Assembly: GCA_016715825.1 (NCBI GenBank)
Contig: JADJXO010000002.1
Location: 310,001-374,000 of the forward strand
Direction of reading: 5' to 3'
Origin: Nitrospira sp.
GTDB taxonomy: Bacteria; Nitrospirota; Nitrospiria; Nitrospirales; Nitrospiraceae
Length of the DNA: 64,000 nucleotides
Numbering within the stretch: position 1 is the stretch's first letter; the number at the start of each line of letters is the position of its first letter. The notes below the pieces were generated by a model. The model was given only the letters and a program-made list of their open reading frames with translations, made no database searches and was not told the DNA's origin. Both the position numbers and the translations under genes were made by a program. This document shows, one piece after another, positions 26,785-36,096 of the stretch.

Positions 26785-28050
26785 TCAGCTGGTGCGTGTC
26801 ATCAGATGTTGGTAGATCGCCAAATATTTCTCCGTCATCGCTTCAAGAGAATATTTAGCTTGCTGAAGGGATCGCGCTTGACTACCCATTTCTGAACGAA
26901 GCAGAGAGTCTTCATAAAGCCGACATATTGATTGTGCAAAAGCCTCAGCATTGCGTGGAGGGACCAGCAACCCGGTGGTCTCATTCAGTACAACTTCGGC
27001 GAGTCCCCCAACACGAGATGCGACAATAGGAATCCCAAGGGCCATAGCCTCGAGCAAGGTATATGGTAGTCCTTCGTGTAAAGAGGGCATGAGTAAGACG
27101 TTGCAATGAGCAAGGTAATCATACACGTTCCTGCGAAAACCCAGGAGATGTATGCGGTTTGCAATTCCACGAGCCTCAGCGAGTGCCTGCAACTCTATCT
27201 CGCAAGGACCGGTTCCTATAATGTATAGATGTACGTTTTGTGGTATGCCTCGGGAGGCAATAGTTTCAATAGCCGTATGAGGCCCCTTCACGATATCGAG
27301 TCGACCTACCATTGCTATGTTGAACAGACCTTTGTCGATCTCTGCAGGGCAAGGGAATTGGGAGCGATTCATAGTTGCCACGCCGTTTGGTATGACCGTT
27401 GTCCTGAGACCGAAGTGCGCCTGACGATAGTGTTCCTGTAGGTCTTTAGTCACGTAGGACACGGTCGCGTGGGCCACACGTGTAGCGGCGCTTTCAAGAA
27501 AGGAATAGAATCGATTGCGCAGGGTGTGGATCACTCCAGCTACGGTCGATTCCGGCAATCCATGTTCAGTCTTGACCATCGCGAAAGAGCACCATCTCCG
27601 TGCCAATGCACAGAAGACCGTCGCCTTATAGCCATGGACATGTACGACATGGATGTTGCGGTGCCTGAACAGTCGAGCCAGTTGCCGGGAAGTGGTGAAC
27701 ACAGACCGATTACGATCGGATAGGATGACTGGTTCGACTCCCTGTAGCCGAGCCTGGGCTGCCAGTTCGCTGTCATGAAAAAGTACGAGTAGTGTACTCA
27801 CACCTCGTGCTGCAAGTCCGGTGATCAGGCCAAGGACCTGGCGTTCAACCCCACCGAAGAGCTCACCAACTGTGCATATCGCAATGCTGTTGAGACTTCC
27901 CGAGGAGGGCACTTTTTGAAGGCCCCAGCGACCATCTTCCGAAGGCGATGCAAGGCCATGACGAACAGAATTATCAGAATGGGGAGAGCCCGATATCCCT
28001 ATATCTTGTTGCACGACTTCTTGTCCCCACAGAGTTCTGAGTAAAGGCAC
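26785..28050 (-). CDS. Family 4 glycosyltransferase
   Basis: GT-B glycosyltransferase on the minus strand, 421 residues. ICTVGELFGGVERQVLGL forms the N-terminal loop; AMVGRLDIVKGPHTAIE, YIIGTGPCEIELQAL, IHLLGFRRNVYDYL and SLHEGLPYTLLEAMALG (E-x7-E) form the donor site. The first ~45 residues are poorly conserved, so the true start may be later. It is convergent with the acetyltransferase gene and divergent from the ligase gene at 28112, with only about 60 bases for two promoters. Confidence 0.83.
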   Translation of the reverse strand: MPLLRTLWGQEVVQQDIGISGSPHSDNSVRHGLASPSEDGRWGLQKVPSSGSLNSIAICTVGELFGGVERQVLGLITGLAARGVSTLLVLFHDSELAAQARLQGVEPVILSDRNRSVFTTSRQLARLFRHRNIHVVHVHGYKATVFCALARRWCSFAMVKTEHGLPESTVAGVIHTLRNRFYSFLESAATRVAHATVSYVTKDLQEHYRQAHFGLRTTVIPNGVATMNRSQFPCPAEIDKGLFNIAMVGRLDIVKGPHTAIETIASRGIPQNVHLYIIGTGPCEIELQALAEARGIANRIHLLGFRRNVYDYLAHCNVLLMPSLHEGLPYTLLEAMALGIPIVASRVGGLAEVVLNETTGLLVPPRNAEAFAQSICRLYEDSLLRSEMGSQARSLQQAKYSLEAMTEKYLAIYQHLMTRTS

Positions 28051-28111
28051 ATTGGTATGCTGACCTCAACCTGTAAGTGCTCTCTCAACTATAGCCGATA
28101 AGAGTCATCCC

Positions 28112-29473
28112 TTGAAGAAATTTGATATCCATAAACCGACTTCGTTAGCTTCCAGGCGCAAGCCGCCCGTTTCAATCCCCAGCTCCATGTCTGCGGATGA
28201 TGAGGGGACGAAAAAATGGGGGCTCAATATCTATCTATTATTTGCGGTTAGCTGGTTTTTGCATTTGGGAGCACGATTGCCATTCCTCGGTGTCATCCGG
28301 TTTGATTTGCTCCTCGTATGTGTCTTGATGTACTTGGCATTCATGAGCAAAAAAGCTACGGATGCACACGATGAAGTTCCCAATTCCGAGGGAGCGAAGA
28401 CCGATACGATACTGAGGGTGTTGGTCGCCTATTCAATCCTTACAATTCCATTCGTCTACTGGCCCGGGAGTGTGATCAACACCGGCATAGCAAATTTCGT
28501 TAAGGCGATTGTCTTCTATTACTTTACCGTCGCGTTTGTTCGTACCGAACGGGATGTGAAGAAGCTCATCGTCGTCTTTGTCTCATGCCAATTGGTGCGC
28601 ATCATTGAACCCCTGTATCTACACATCACGGAAGGGTATTGGGGCGATGTCGCCTACATGTTAGCGGGCACTGAAGCCCTCGACCGATTATCTGGAGCGC
28701 CTAGTGACGTAATCAATCCCAATGGACTCGCCTTCATCATCTGTTTGGTTTTACCGTTCTTGTACCTCATGGCTGGATTGTCGTGGAAGAGTCGTATCGT
28801 GGCCATTCTCCTGGCTTCGACCTGTCTCTACACCTTAGCACTTACGGGGTCACGTTCAGGGATTGTTGGGTTATTCGTGATCCTTCTGGGAATTCTCGCG
28901 AAGGCAAAAAGACGGGTCATGTGGGTGACATCCGTTGTTATTATTGGCATTGTAAGTTTTCCGATGTTAAGCGCAAACATGCAGGATCGATATCTATCGG
29001 TCATTGGGCTTGGGGAAAAGAATGCCGGGACAGCGGAGGGTAGAGTCAGTGGGGTCATAGATAATTTTATGGTCGTACTACATAGGCCTGTTTTTGGTCA
29101 TGGGCTTGGGACGTCTCGAGAGGCCAATGCAAATTTCGGTGGGACTGATCAACCTGCACACAACCTTTATGTTGAAGTCGCTCAAGAACTGGGTCTTGTT
29201 GGGCTCACGATTTTTGTCGTGCTTCTAAAATCTGTATATACAGGTTTCAATGGGTGCAAAAAGGCATATAGCCAACTAGATGTGAGTATCTTTCTGCGAA
29301 ACCTAGTTGACTGCATGCAGATCATCTTATTCATGAACTTTATCTTCAGCTTTGCCAGCTATGGGCTCAGCAGCTACGAGTGGTATTTTTTGGGCGGTAT
29401 GTCAGTGACTATGCAACGGTTGGCCACGGAGACTCAAGGTAAGACCGCTGTGGGCCTAGGAGCAAAGACATGA
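28112..29473 (+). CDS. O-antigen ligase / Wzy-like polymerase
   Basis: Polytopic membrane protein (about 11-12 helices, 453 residues) of the O-antigen ligase/polymerase group. The large periplasmic loop carries GRVSGVIDNFMVVLHRPVFG, HGLGTSREAN and the conserved PAHNLYVEVAQELGLVGL segment (the H-N-x-x-x-x-x-x-x-E-x-G motif). TGSRSG lies in a membrane-proximal loop. It should polymerise the flipped repeat unit in partnership with Wzx. The TTG start at 28112 is uncertain; an ATG at 28187 is in frame. It overlaps the next gene by 4 bases (ATGA). Confidence 0.82.
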   Translation: MKKFDIHKPTSLASRRKPPVSIPSSMSADDEGTKKWGLNIYLLFAVSWFLHLGARLPFLGVIRFDLLLVCVLMYLAFMSKKATDAHDEVPNSEGAKTDTILRVLVAYSILTIPFVYWPGSVINTGIANFVKAIVFYYFTVAFVRTERDVKKLIVVFVSCQLVRIIEPLYLHITEGYWGDVAYMLAGTEALDRLSGAPSDVINPNGLAFIICLVLPFLYLMAGLSWKSRIVAILLASTCLYTLALTGSRSGIVGLFVILLGILAKAKRRVMWVTSVVIIGIVSFPMLSANMQDRYLSVIGLGEKNAGTAEGRVSGVIDNFMVVLHRPVFGHGLGTSREANANFGGTDQPAHNLYVEVAQELGLVGLTIFVVLLKSVYTGFNGCKKAYSQLDVSIFLRNLVDCMQIILFMNFIFSFASYGLSSYEWYFLGGMSVTMQRLATETQGKTAVGLGAKT

Positions 29474-30606
29474 GCAAGTACCGCGTTCTGCTCATCGTCA
29501 AGCACCCGGTGGGGGGCATACGAACATATTTTCGATATGTTTATAAGAATTTCAGCCCAGTGAGGTATCATTTCACACTTCTGGCACCTGATGTGCCGGA
29601 AGTTCAGGTATTACTGGAGGATCTCAAAGATCTCGACATTGAGTACGTTCCGGTTAGCCGGCAAGCAAACAATAAGGAGCTTTTCAAACTCGTCTCAAAG
29701 ATTATCCGTACTCACTCCTTTGAACTGATTCATTCTCACGGTTTTACGGCTGGGGTGTGCGCTGTCAGCGGTGCCCTTACCAAGCGCATCCCTCATCTGT
29801 TGACCTGTCATGATGTTATCGGGTCCGGACAGCTTGTCGGACTTAAGGGTTATGTCATGAGGTTAGGGCTAGGGGGGCTCTTATCCATGATTGATTCTAT
29901 ACACTGTGCTAGCAACGATGCTCGTGACAATTTGCTCGCACACGTCCCCATTCTAAAACTTAAGAGGAAAAAAGTCGTCGCAATTCCTCATGGTATTGAG
30001 AGCGAGAGATTTTTGAATGCGGAGAGAAGGGATTTGAGGAGAGAGTTTGATCTGCCTCCTGATACTTTCCTCATAGGCTTTTTGGGCAGATTCATGTCTC
30101 TGAAAGGATTCCGTTACCTTGTGGACGCGTTTGAGCAGGTAAGAAAAATGGAGGGCCTTCCGAAGAAGCCATTGCTGTTAACTTTTAGTCAGCCAGACGG
30201 GTTTATCAGAGAGGATCAGGACTATGTGAAGCAAAAGGGTCTCGGTGAGTCAGTGTTATTCTTGCCATTTGTGTCAAACGTCGCATCGACTCTGAAGGGG
30301 CTGGACATCGTAGCAATGCCCTCGCTTTCGGAGGCATGTGGCTTACTTGCGATGGAAACACTGGTAGCCGGCATACCTCTTGTGGGAACAAATTGCATAG
30401 GGCTGAGGGAAGTGTTGCAAAACACGCCGGCATACGTGGTCCCTGCGAAAGATAGTACTGCCTTATCCGAAGCTCTGGCAATGGAGATGAGAGCCCCAAC
30501 GATGAGCCGTGCAAAAAAGTTCGCAACAGAGGCTGCAAACCGATTTGAGGTGAAAAGGAGCGTGGCAGAGGTTGAAAAGTTAATGCTCGAGCTCATCGAA
30601 GGATGA
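29470..30606 (+). CDS. Family 4 glycosyltransferase
   Basis: GT-B enzyme of 378 residues. VLLIVKHPVGGIRTYFRYV begins the acceptor domain; IGFLGRFMSLKGFRYLVDAF, VLFLPFVSNVASTLKGLDI and SLSEACGLLAMETLVAGIPLV (E-x7-E) build the donor site. Both of its ends overlap neighbours by 4 bases, so the polymerase, this gene and the next form one translational unit. Sugar specificity unknown. Confidence 0.84.
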   Translation: MSKYRVLLIVKHPVGGIRTYFRYVYKNFSPVRYHFTLLAPDVPEVQVLLEDLKDLDIEYVPVSRQANNKELFKLVSKIIRTHSFELIHSHGFTAGVCAVSGALTKRIPHLLTCHDVIGSGQLVGLKGYVMRLGLGGLLSMIDSIHCASNDARDNLLAHVPILKLKRKKVVAIPHGIESERFLNAERRDLRREFDLPPDTFLIGFLGRFMSLKGFRYLVDAFEQVRKMEGLPKKPLLLTFSQPDGFIREDQDYVKQKGLGESVLFLPFVSNVASTLKGLDIVAMPSLSEACGLLAMETLVAGIPLVGTNCIGLREVLQNTPAYVVPAKDSTALSEALAMEMRAPTMSRAKKFATEAANRFEVKRSVAEVEKLMLELIEG

Positions 30607-31871
30607 ACTTGCCTCGCCCTCTAGTATACTCTCATATGAGAAAACAATTGAATAACGTAGTTCTGAAAATTCTGATACTTGATGAAGAGCTCCCATATCC
30701 GACTAATACTGGGAAACGTATTCGGAGCTTTAATCTCTATCGCCGTCTGGGAACGACTTTGCGAATACGGTACATCGGTTACGGAGATTCCGATTCAGCG
30801 GCTGCGAAGGTACTGAGGGCTGAAGGGATAGAACCGATCTTAGTGTCTAGGAGGATGCCACCAAAACAAGGTCCCGCATTCTATTTGTCTTTATTGACTA
30901 ATCTGCTCTCACCTCTTCCGTACATTGTCACAAGCCACTATTCAAAGAGCTATCAGGATGTAGTACTCGCTAGCTTGGCTGAATTCCAACCTGATTTAGT
31001 TCTCTGTGAATGGACTCCTTATGCGATCTATGTCATGAAGTTATTATCAGTGAAAAAGCTGGTATCAGCCCACAATGTCGAAGCGGATATTTGGCAACGG
31101 TACCATGAAAACGAGACCAACCTTCTGCGCCGATGGTACATCTGGGAGCAGTGGCGTAAGGTTCAGTTATTTGAACAGTCGGCCCTGACATGGGTAGATG
31201 GTGCGACAGCGGTTTCTGACCTGGATCGTATAAGTTTAGCTAAGCACCATCCACAGTTACGAATAGCTGTGATACCCAATGGGGTCGATTTAGAGTATTT
31301 TCGTCCCTTGCCGCCACCTACCCAAGCACACCACCTGGTATTCACGGGGTCCATGGACTGGCGACCAAATCAGGATGCAGCGCACTATTTCATCCGGGAA
31401 ATACTGCCGATATTAAAGCAGGTACGTCCTGATCTTGAATGCACTTTTGTGGGACGTAATCCGCCAATAGATATCCTGCGTCTGGGAGAGATATCCGGGG
31501 TGCATATCACGGGAACTGTGGCGGACGTGAGGCCCTATGTCGAGCGGGCGTCCGTGTATGTCGTCCCATTGAGGATTGGCGGCGGTTCTCGTCTGAAGAT
31601 TCTGGAAGCCTTGGCTATGGAGCGCCCAGTCGTATCAACCACTATTGGGGCAGAGGGGCTAGACGTCGTCCATAATCAGCACATTATGCTGGCCGATGAT
31701 CCCAGAACCTTCGCACAGACAGTGTTACGGCTTCTTAACGATTCAAACCGGTGCCAGGAATTGGCTACTGAGGGTAGGAGGTTGGTTGAGCAACGGTATG
31801 GATGGGATGCTTTGGCTGAGCGATTCACTAATTATATTAATGATGTTGTCCAGGGGAAAGGATGTTGCTGA
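30603..31871 (+). CDS. Family 4 glycosyltransferase, XrtA-locus type
   Basis: GT-B enzyme of 422 residues. LILDEELPYPTNTGKRIRSFNL marks the N-terminal domain; SAHNVEADIWQRY, AVIPNGVDLEYFRP, LVFTGSMDWRPNQDAAHYF, GTVADVRPYVERASVYVVPL and GGGSRLKILEALAMERPVV follow. The TGSMDWRPN..A and GGGSRLKILEA combination resembles the glycosyltransferase family found in exosortase-A loci. An internal ATG at 30636 is an alternative start; the ATGA overlap with the upstream gene favours 30603. Confidence 0.83.
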   Translation: MNLPRPLVYSHMRKQLNNVVLKILILDEELPYPTNTGKRIRSFNLYRRLGTTLRIRYIGYGDSDSAAAKVLRAEGIEPILVSRRMPPKQGPAFYLSLLTNLLSPLPYIVTSHYSKSYQDVVLASLAEFQPDLVLCEWTPYAIYVMKLLSVKKLVSAHNVEADIWQRYHENETNLLRRWYIWEQWRKVQLFEQSALTWVDGATAVSDLDRISLAKHHPQLRIAVIPNGVDLEYFRPLPPPTQAHHLVFTGSMDWRPNQDAAHYFIREILPILKQVRPDLECTFVGRNPPIDILRLGEISGVHITGTVADVRPYVERASVYVVPLRIGGGSRLKILEALAMERPVVSTTIGAEGLDVVHNQHIMLADDPRTFAQTVLRLLNDSNRCQELATEGRRLVEQRYGWDALAERFTNYINDVVQGKGCC

Positions 31872-32013
31872 TCACTTTGAATAGCCGTTCACGAATGTTC
31901 TGTAGGCATGGTGGCTAGTTTGTTCTAGAGTAGCTCTCCGCTAATAGTAGATTTGACCGACCGCTCGTGCGATTCCAACACAAGCGTAATCTAAGTCAAA
32001 AAGGAAAAAACTG

Positions 32014-33906
32014 ATGTGCGGTATATGCGGGTTCTTTGGTAAAAGCAGCGCAATTTCCAATAGCACATTGGAAAGGATGAACAACGTGCTGATCCGACGA
32101 GGACCAGACGAAAGTGGAATTTTTCTGGAACCTGGTGTCGGCTTGGCCATGAGACGCTTGAGCGTCATCGATTTGGATACGGGGCGCCAGCCAATTCACA
32201 ATGAGGATGCTACTGTTTGGGTCGTCTTCAACGGAGAGATCTATAACTATCGTGATCTGAGAGCCCTGCTGTCGAAGCGTGGTCATCGATTCTATACTAA
32301 TTCTGATACAGAAGTAATTGTCCATCTATATGAGGAGTATGGTGCCAAGCTCGTCGATCATCTCCGAGGTATGTTTGCCTTCTCTCTGTGGGACAAGCAC
32401 CGTCGACGTGGACTCATTGCGCGAGACAGGCTCGGGGTCAAACCGCTATTTTATGCACAAGTTGGCGACACGCTGTTGTTTGGCTCTGAACTAAAGGCCA
32501 TCATCGCATCAGGCATGGTAGATCGGAAACTTGATCAGCAAGCCCTCGACGCCTTTATGACCTACACATATATCCCGGCACCGCTCACAATCTATAGTGG
32601 CGTTCGGAAGCTGGAACCAGGTCACCTGCTGGTCTGGGAGTCAGGCAAGGTGCAGAATCAGCGATACTGGGATCTCAATGTCGCCCAGCCTGACTACCGT
32701 ACCGATGAGGAGGAATGGGTTGAACGTTTTGAGCGAGCGATTGAGGATGCAGTAAGCTCGCATATGGTCAGCGACGTGCCGATCGGGGCGTTCTTGTCAG
32801 GTGGGATTGATAGCAGCCTCGTTGTCGCATTAATGAGTCGCTGGGGGAGCGATCCAATACAGACTTTTACCATGGGCTTTGGTGGAGCGCAAAATCCGCT
32901 GCTTGATGAGCGCCCACTAGCCAAACAGGTCGCTGATCGTTACGGATGCAATTTCCATGAACACACCGTGTACCCAGACTTCCGCCACATCGTTGGAGAG
33001 ATTGTTGACGCCTTCGATGAGCCCTTTGCTGACGACTCAGTGATCCCGAGTTATTACGTTTCGCAGTTTACACGCCGTAGCGTCAAAGTAGCCATGTCTG
33101 GTCTGGGTGGCGACGAACTGTTCGCTGGCTACGCACGATATTCCGGCCTGCTGCTTAGTCAGACCTACTCTGTATTTGTGCCAAGAGTCTTACATAGACG
33201 GTTGATCGACCCGCTAGTTCAATATCTGCCTGAACCTGCTCACGGTGGTCACCACATCGATCATGCGAAGAGGTTTTCTTCCGCGGCGCTACTATCACCT
33301 GCCGAACGCTACCTTGGCTTTGTGTCGACCCTCCATTCGCGTGAGCGGCATCGCCTCTATGTCGGTGACACGGCTAGGAAGATTGACCTTGAAGCAACTG
33401 ACCGAATCGTTACAGACCAGTTTGATCGATGTGGTGCTCCAGACGATGTGACCAAGGCATTGTACGTCGATATCAAGATGTACATGCCCGATGATATTCT
33501 TGCTCTTTCGGATCGACTGAGTATGTGGCACTCCCTTGAAGTTCGCGTGCCACTCGCCGATCATCGCTTAGTCGAACTAAGTGCTGAGCTTCCTGTCAAA
33601 TACAAGCTTGATTGGCGTCGGAGGAAAATCCTGTTAAAGCAGATTGCGGCACGCTGGTTACCATCCGAAATACTGACGCATCGCAAGCAAGGCTTCGAAT
33701 CCCCGATGGCTGCATGGCTCCGCACGGATTTGGCCAATTACGCGCGAGACATCTTGGGGAAGAATCGCTTGGGAAAGTCTGAACTGTTTGATTGCGACTA
33801 TGTATCTGCAAAGCTGGAAGAACAGCTTGCTGGCCGCCATAAGAACAACAAGTTGCTCTTTTCACTGATAATGTTTCAGGAATGGTACGAACGGCAGAGT
33901 ATCTAA
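32014..33906 (+). CDS. asnB: Asparagine synthase-like amidotransferase (second copy, XrtA type)
   Basis: 630-residue AsnB-family enzyme. The glutaminase domain has Cys2 (MCGICGFFG), RRGPDESG, AMRRLSVIDLDTGRQP, FNGEIYNYRDL and RDRLGVKPLFY. The synthetase domain has FLSGGIDSSLV (about 259-269), SGLGGDELFAGY, LSDRLSMWHSLEVRVP and HRKQGFESPM. The N-terminal spelling is the one common in exosortase-A amidotransferase 1 proteins. Only moderately similar to the copy at 20653, so the two are unlikely to be a recent duplicate and may modify different carboxyl groups. AAGGAAA precedes the ATG. Confidence 0.88.
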   Translation: MCGICGFFGKSSAISNSTLERMNNVLIRRGPDESGIFLEPGVGLAMRRLSVIDLDTGRQPIHNEDATVWVVFNGEIYNYRDLRALLSKRGHRFYTNSDTEVIVHLYEEYGAKLVDHLRGMFAFSLWDKHRRRGLIARDRLGVKPLFYAQVGDTLLFGSELKAIIASGMVDRKLDQQALDAFMTYTYIPAPLTIYSGVRKLEPGHLLVWESGKVQNQRYWDLNVAQPDYRTDEEEWVERFERAIEDAVSSHMVSDVPIGAFLSGGIDSSLVVALMSRWGSDPIQTFTMGFGGAQNPLLDERPLAKQVADRYGCNFHEHTVYPDFRHIVGEIVDAFDEPFADDSVIPSYYVSQFTRRSVKVAMSGLGGDELFAGYARYSGLLLSQTYSVFVPRVLHRRLIDPLVQYLPEPAHGGHHIDHAKRFSSAALLSPAERYLGFVSTLHSRERHRLYVGDTARKIDLEATDRIVTDQFDRCGAPDDVTKALYVDIKMYMPDDILALSDRLSMWHSLEVRVPLADHRLVELSAELPVKYKLDWRRRKILLKQIAARWLPSEILTHRKQGFESPMAAWLRTDLANYARDILGKNRLGKSELFDCDYVSAKLEEQLAGRHKNNKLLFSLIMFQEWYERQSI

Positions 33907-34028
33907 GGTCGAACTTATCTTCGGTTGTCGTAGAAGGACGATTCCCATTTGCGAAACAAGTGTATCCATTGTGGGGTAATACGAGATAGTATTACAGATT
34001 TCATTCGCTTTTCGGAGAGCTGCCAAAA

Positions 34029-34760
34029 ATGAGAGGATTATCTGTCGCAAAGGCTAGCTTGCAAGTGTTACGGGATGTTGCCGCACGATTTCCTAGGTCG
34101 TGGCAATCTGAGCTTAAGCGCCTTCATTATCGTCACCGCATCCGTCGTGGCACCTTTTGTTCTGATGAACCAGAGTTTTCGATATTGTCTCGATTCGTTA
34201 CCAATGGAGATTGGGTTGTTGATATCGGTGCAAATGTTGGCTTCTACACAAAGCGCCTCGCTGAACTAGTTGGCTCGGAAGGCCGAGTGCTGGCGTTTGA
34301 GCCTGTGCCGGAAACTTTTGTGCTATTGGCTAGTAACACTGCACTATGTGGCTTCACCAATGTAACACTATTCAATACAGCTGTTTCAGAAGAAACTAAG
34401 TTGGTGGGAATATCCATACCGGACTACTCCAATACGAGTCAGTTAAATTATTACCAAGCACACCTCACAAGCTCGGCGGACAGCAATTTGCGGATCTTGA
34501 CGGTCAGCCTTGATTCTATTCAGATTCCGGAAAAGGTTAAACTCATAAAAATTGATGCTGAGGGACACGAATACTCTGTTCTCAAGGGAATGCGGAACAC
34601 TTTGTTACGGGACCATCCAATTCTTATTATAGAGGCGCCTCACGGTGAAACGAGAGAACTTCTAGAATCACTGGGATATATCAGTACGGCATTACCTGAA
34701 TCACCAAATGTGGTTTTTCATAGCAAGGACGTGCAATGGGAAGACTTGAAGAAAAGCTGA
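34029..34760 (+). CDS. FkbM-family methyltransferase
   Basis: SAM-dependent O-methyltransferase of 243 residues. WVVDIGANVGFYTKRLAELV is motif I for SAM, RVLAFEPVPETFVLLASN gives the acidic ribose-binding residue, and LIKIDAEGHEYSVLKGM is the FkbM hallmark. It probably methylates a sugar hydroxyl in the polymer. GGAGAG precedes the ATG. It is the last + strand gene of the polysaccharide locus and converges on the secreted protein genes that follow. Confidence 0.86.
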   Translation: MRGLSVAKASLQVLRDVAARFPRSWQSELKRLHYRHRIRRGTFCSDEPEFSILSRFVTNGDWVVDIGANVGFYTKRLAELVGSEGRVLAFEPVPETFVLLASNTALCGFTNVTLFNTAVSEETKLVGISIPDYSNTSQLNYYQAHLTSSADSNLRILTVSLDSIQIPEKVKLIKIDAEGHEYSVLKGMRNTLLRDHPILIIEAPHGETRELLESLGYISTALPESPNVVFHSKDVQWEDLKKS

Positions 34761-34853
34761 TCTCATGTGTTGCTCCACCAACGGAACAATCCGCAGGTCG
34801 GTGGGAACCTAAACTCCCTTATCCATATCCTGAAGGGCTGCACCCAATCTAGA

Positions 34854-35726
34854 CTATTGAACTCTCACGTTAGTCGGTGCAGGTGGTGGTGTGGCAGTGC
34901 TTGAACCTGAGCCACCAATGGTCGCATCTGACATTGACCCCGATGCGCCAGTTCCCGCATCCGAGTATATTTCAATGTTATCGAAATAGATGTAGTTCGT
35001 AGCGTCATGGGCGTCTTCGAAATTAGATGTCAGATAAAATGGAAGCCATTTCTGTCCACCCATACTCACGTTGTTATCGCGGACCAGTACTTTGTCATGC
35101 CAAACCTTGATTTTTCCTGTTGCGTGATTAAAGTAATATTCGACTGTGTGCCAGGAATTTGAGAGGCCAGTGTTATCCCCCGCGGCCCCGCCCCAATAAG
35201 TAGTTAATGCTGTATTCCCTGCGTTGCCCCGATTGTTCATGCTTGGTCCTGGGAAAGCGGTAGCATATATGTCTCTATAGGTGGCCTGATTACCATCCCA
35301 ATAGTAGATACGCAGTAATTTTAACGAAGAACCGTCGGTCCGATTCACATTATTGTCAAGGCGCACTTTGAAGCGATAGAATATTTCGTTCGTATACGGC
35401 ACTGAATTAATCGTCAACGACTCATATTTGGTGGGAGCATTCCAGGCTACTGTTCCGTTCCAGTTGCAGCGAGCCATCCGCGATCCCGCAAAGGCACCCT
35501 TCAAACCATCTACAGCTGAGGTTGTAACTGTGCACCTATTGCGGTTACCGTCCTGACTCCACTTATTTGTGGTCCCATCCTCGAAATCATCGTAAAAGAC
35601 TCGGCTTGCTGCATAGGATACGTCCAAGAACGCGACCGGAGACAGTAAAAGCATGGTAAAACTCAGACAGATGAATCGCTTAAACTTTCCTGCCGATAGT
35701 AATCGTTTCATATGGGCCGTATGCAT
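34854..35726 (-). CDS. Secreted polysaccharide-lyase-like protein
   Basis: 290 residues with a signal peptide (hydrophobic FICLSFTMLLLSPVAFLDV, cleavage near SYA-A). The mature part begins VFYDDFEDGTTNKWSQ and contains IFYRFKVRLDN, LLRIYYWDGN, SWHTVEYYFNH and IYFDNIEIYSD, the jelly-roll pattern of heparin-lyase-I/LamG-like carbohydrate-binding or lyase proteins. The tail GSSTATPPPAPTNVRVQ looks like a linker plus the first strand of an Fn3 domain and then stops, so the protein may have lost a C-terminal Fn3. AAAGGAG eight bases before the ATG supports the start. A role in trimming the polymer is inferred. Confidence 0.65.
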   Translation of the reverse strand: MHTAHMKRLLSAGKFKRFICLSFTMLLLSPVAFLDVSYAASRVFYDDFEDGTTNKWSQDGNRNRCTVTTSAVDGLKGAFAGSRMARCNWNGTVAWNAPTKYESLTINSVPYTNEIFYRFKVRLDNNVNRTDGSSLKLLRIYYWDGNQATYRDIYATAFPGPSMNNRGNAGNTALTTYWGGAAGDNTGLSNSWHTVEYYFNHATGKIKVWHDKVLVRDNNVSMGGQKWLPFYLTSNFEDAHDATNYIYFDNIEIYSDAGTGASGSMSDATIGGSGSSTATPPPAPTNVRVQ

Positions 35727-35812
35727 AATACAAACTCCTTTGCCAGCAGTGACAAGAATAAGAAGCAGAGATACGCATTAAGCTTATCATTGCTTGTCAT
35801 GGTAATGACATG

Positions 35813-35829
35813 AGCAAGATGCGTGCTAG
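35813..35829 (-). promoter_or_regulatory. Candidate sigma-54 promoter of the lyase-like gene
   Basis: On the minus strand the sequence CTAGCACGCATCTTGCT matches the -24/-12 consensus (TGGCAC-N5-TTGC) except for A in place of the first G. It is about 90 bases upstream of the ATG at 35726. Sigma-54 control is common in exosortase-A loci through the PrsR regulator, which is not in this window. Spacing to the start is plausible; no experimental support. Confidence 0.35.
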
Positions 35830-35977
35830 TTTCATGCTGGTTTAAAAAATTGTTTGGACGACAAGCATCATTGAACATCAACACGTTATGCAATCTTTCG
35901 GCTGCATCACCCTCGATCTAAATTTAAGCCTGCGTAATTAATCGTTCTTTCCATCGTCATTCTCACGTACCTTTCAG

Positions 35978-36013
35978 CGGGCATCCAGGACCTTCAAAGC
36001 GCCTGGATGCCCG
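35978..36013. terminator. 12-bp perfect hairpin in the 35727-36096 gap
   Basis: CGGGCATCCAGG (35978-35989) and CCTGGATGCCCG (36002-36013) form a perfect 12-bp stem with a 12-base loop. On the + strand it is followed by TTGCTGTTTT, like a weak intrinsic terminator; on the minus strand, where the flanking genes lie, there is no T run. It lies about 80 bases past the stop of the BACON/Fn3 gene. The rest of the 370-base gap holds the promoter region of the lyase-like gene and nothing else I can support. Confidence 0.55.
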
Positions 36014-36096
36014 TTGCTGTTTTGTGGTTCATTTTTTGAAGCCGCATTCTCCTCCAAGGTCTACCCTGGAGTTGCTGAAAGATCCCCGTCGTTGAA

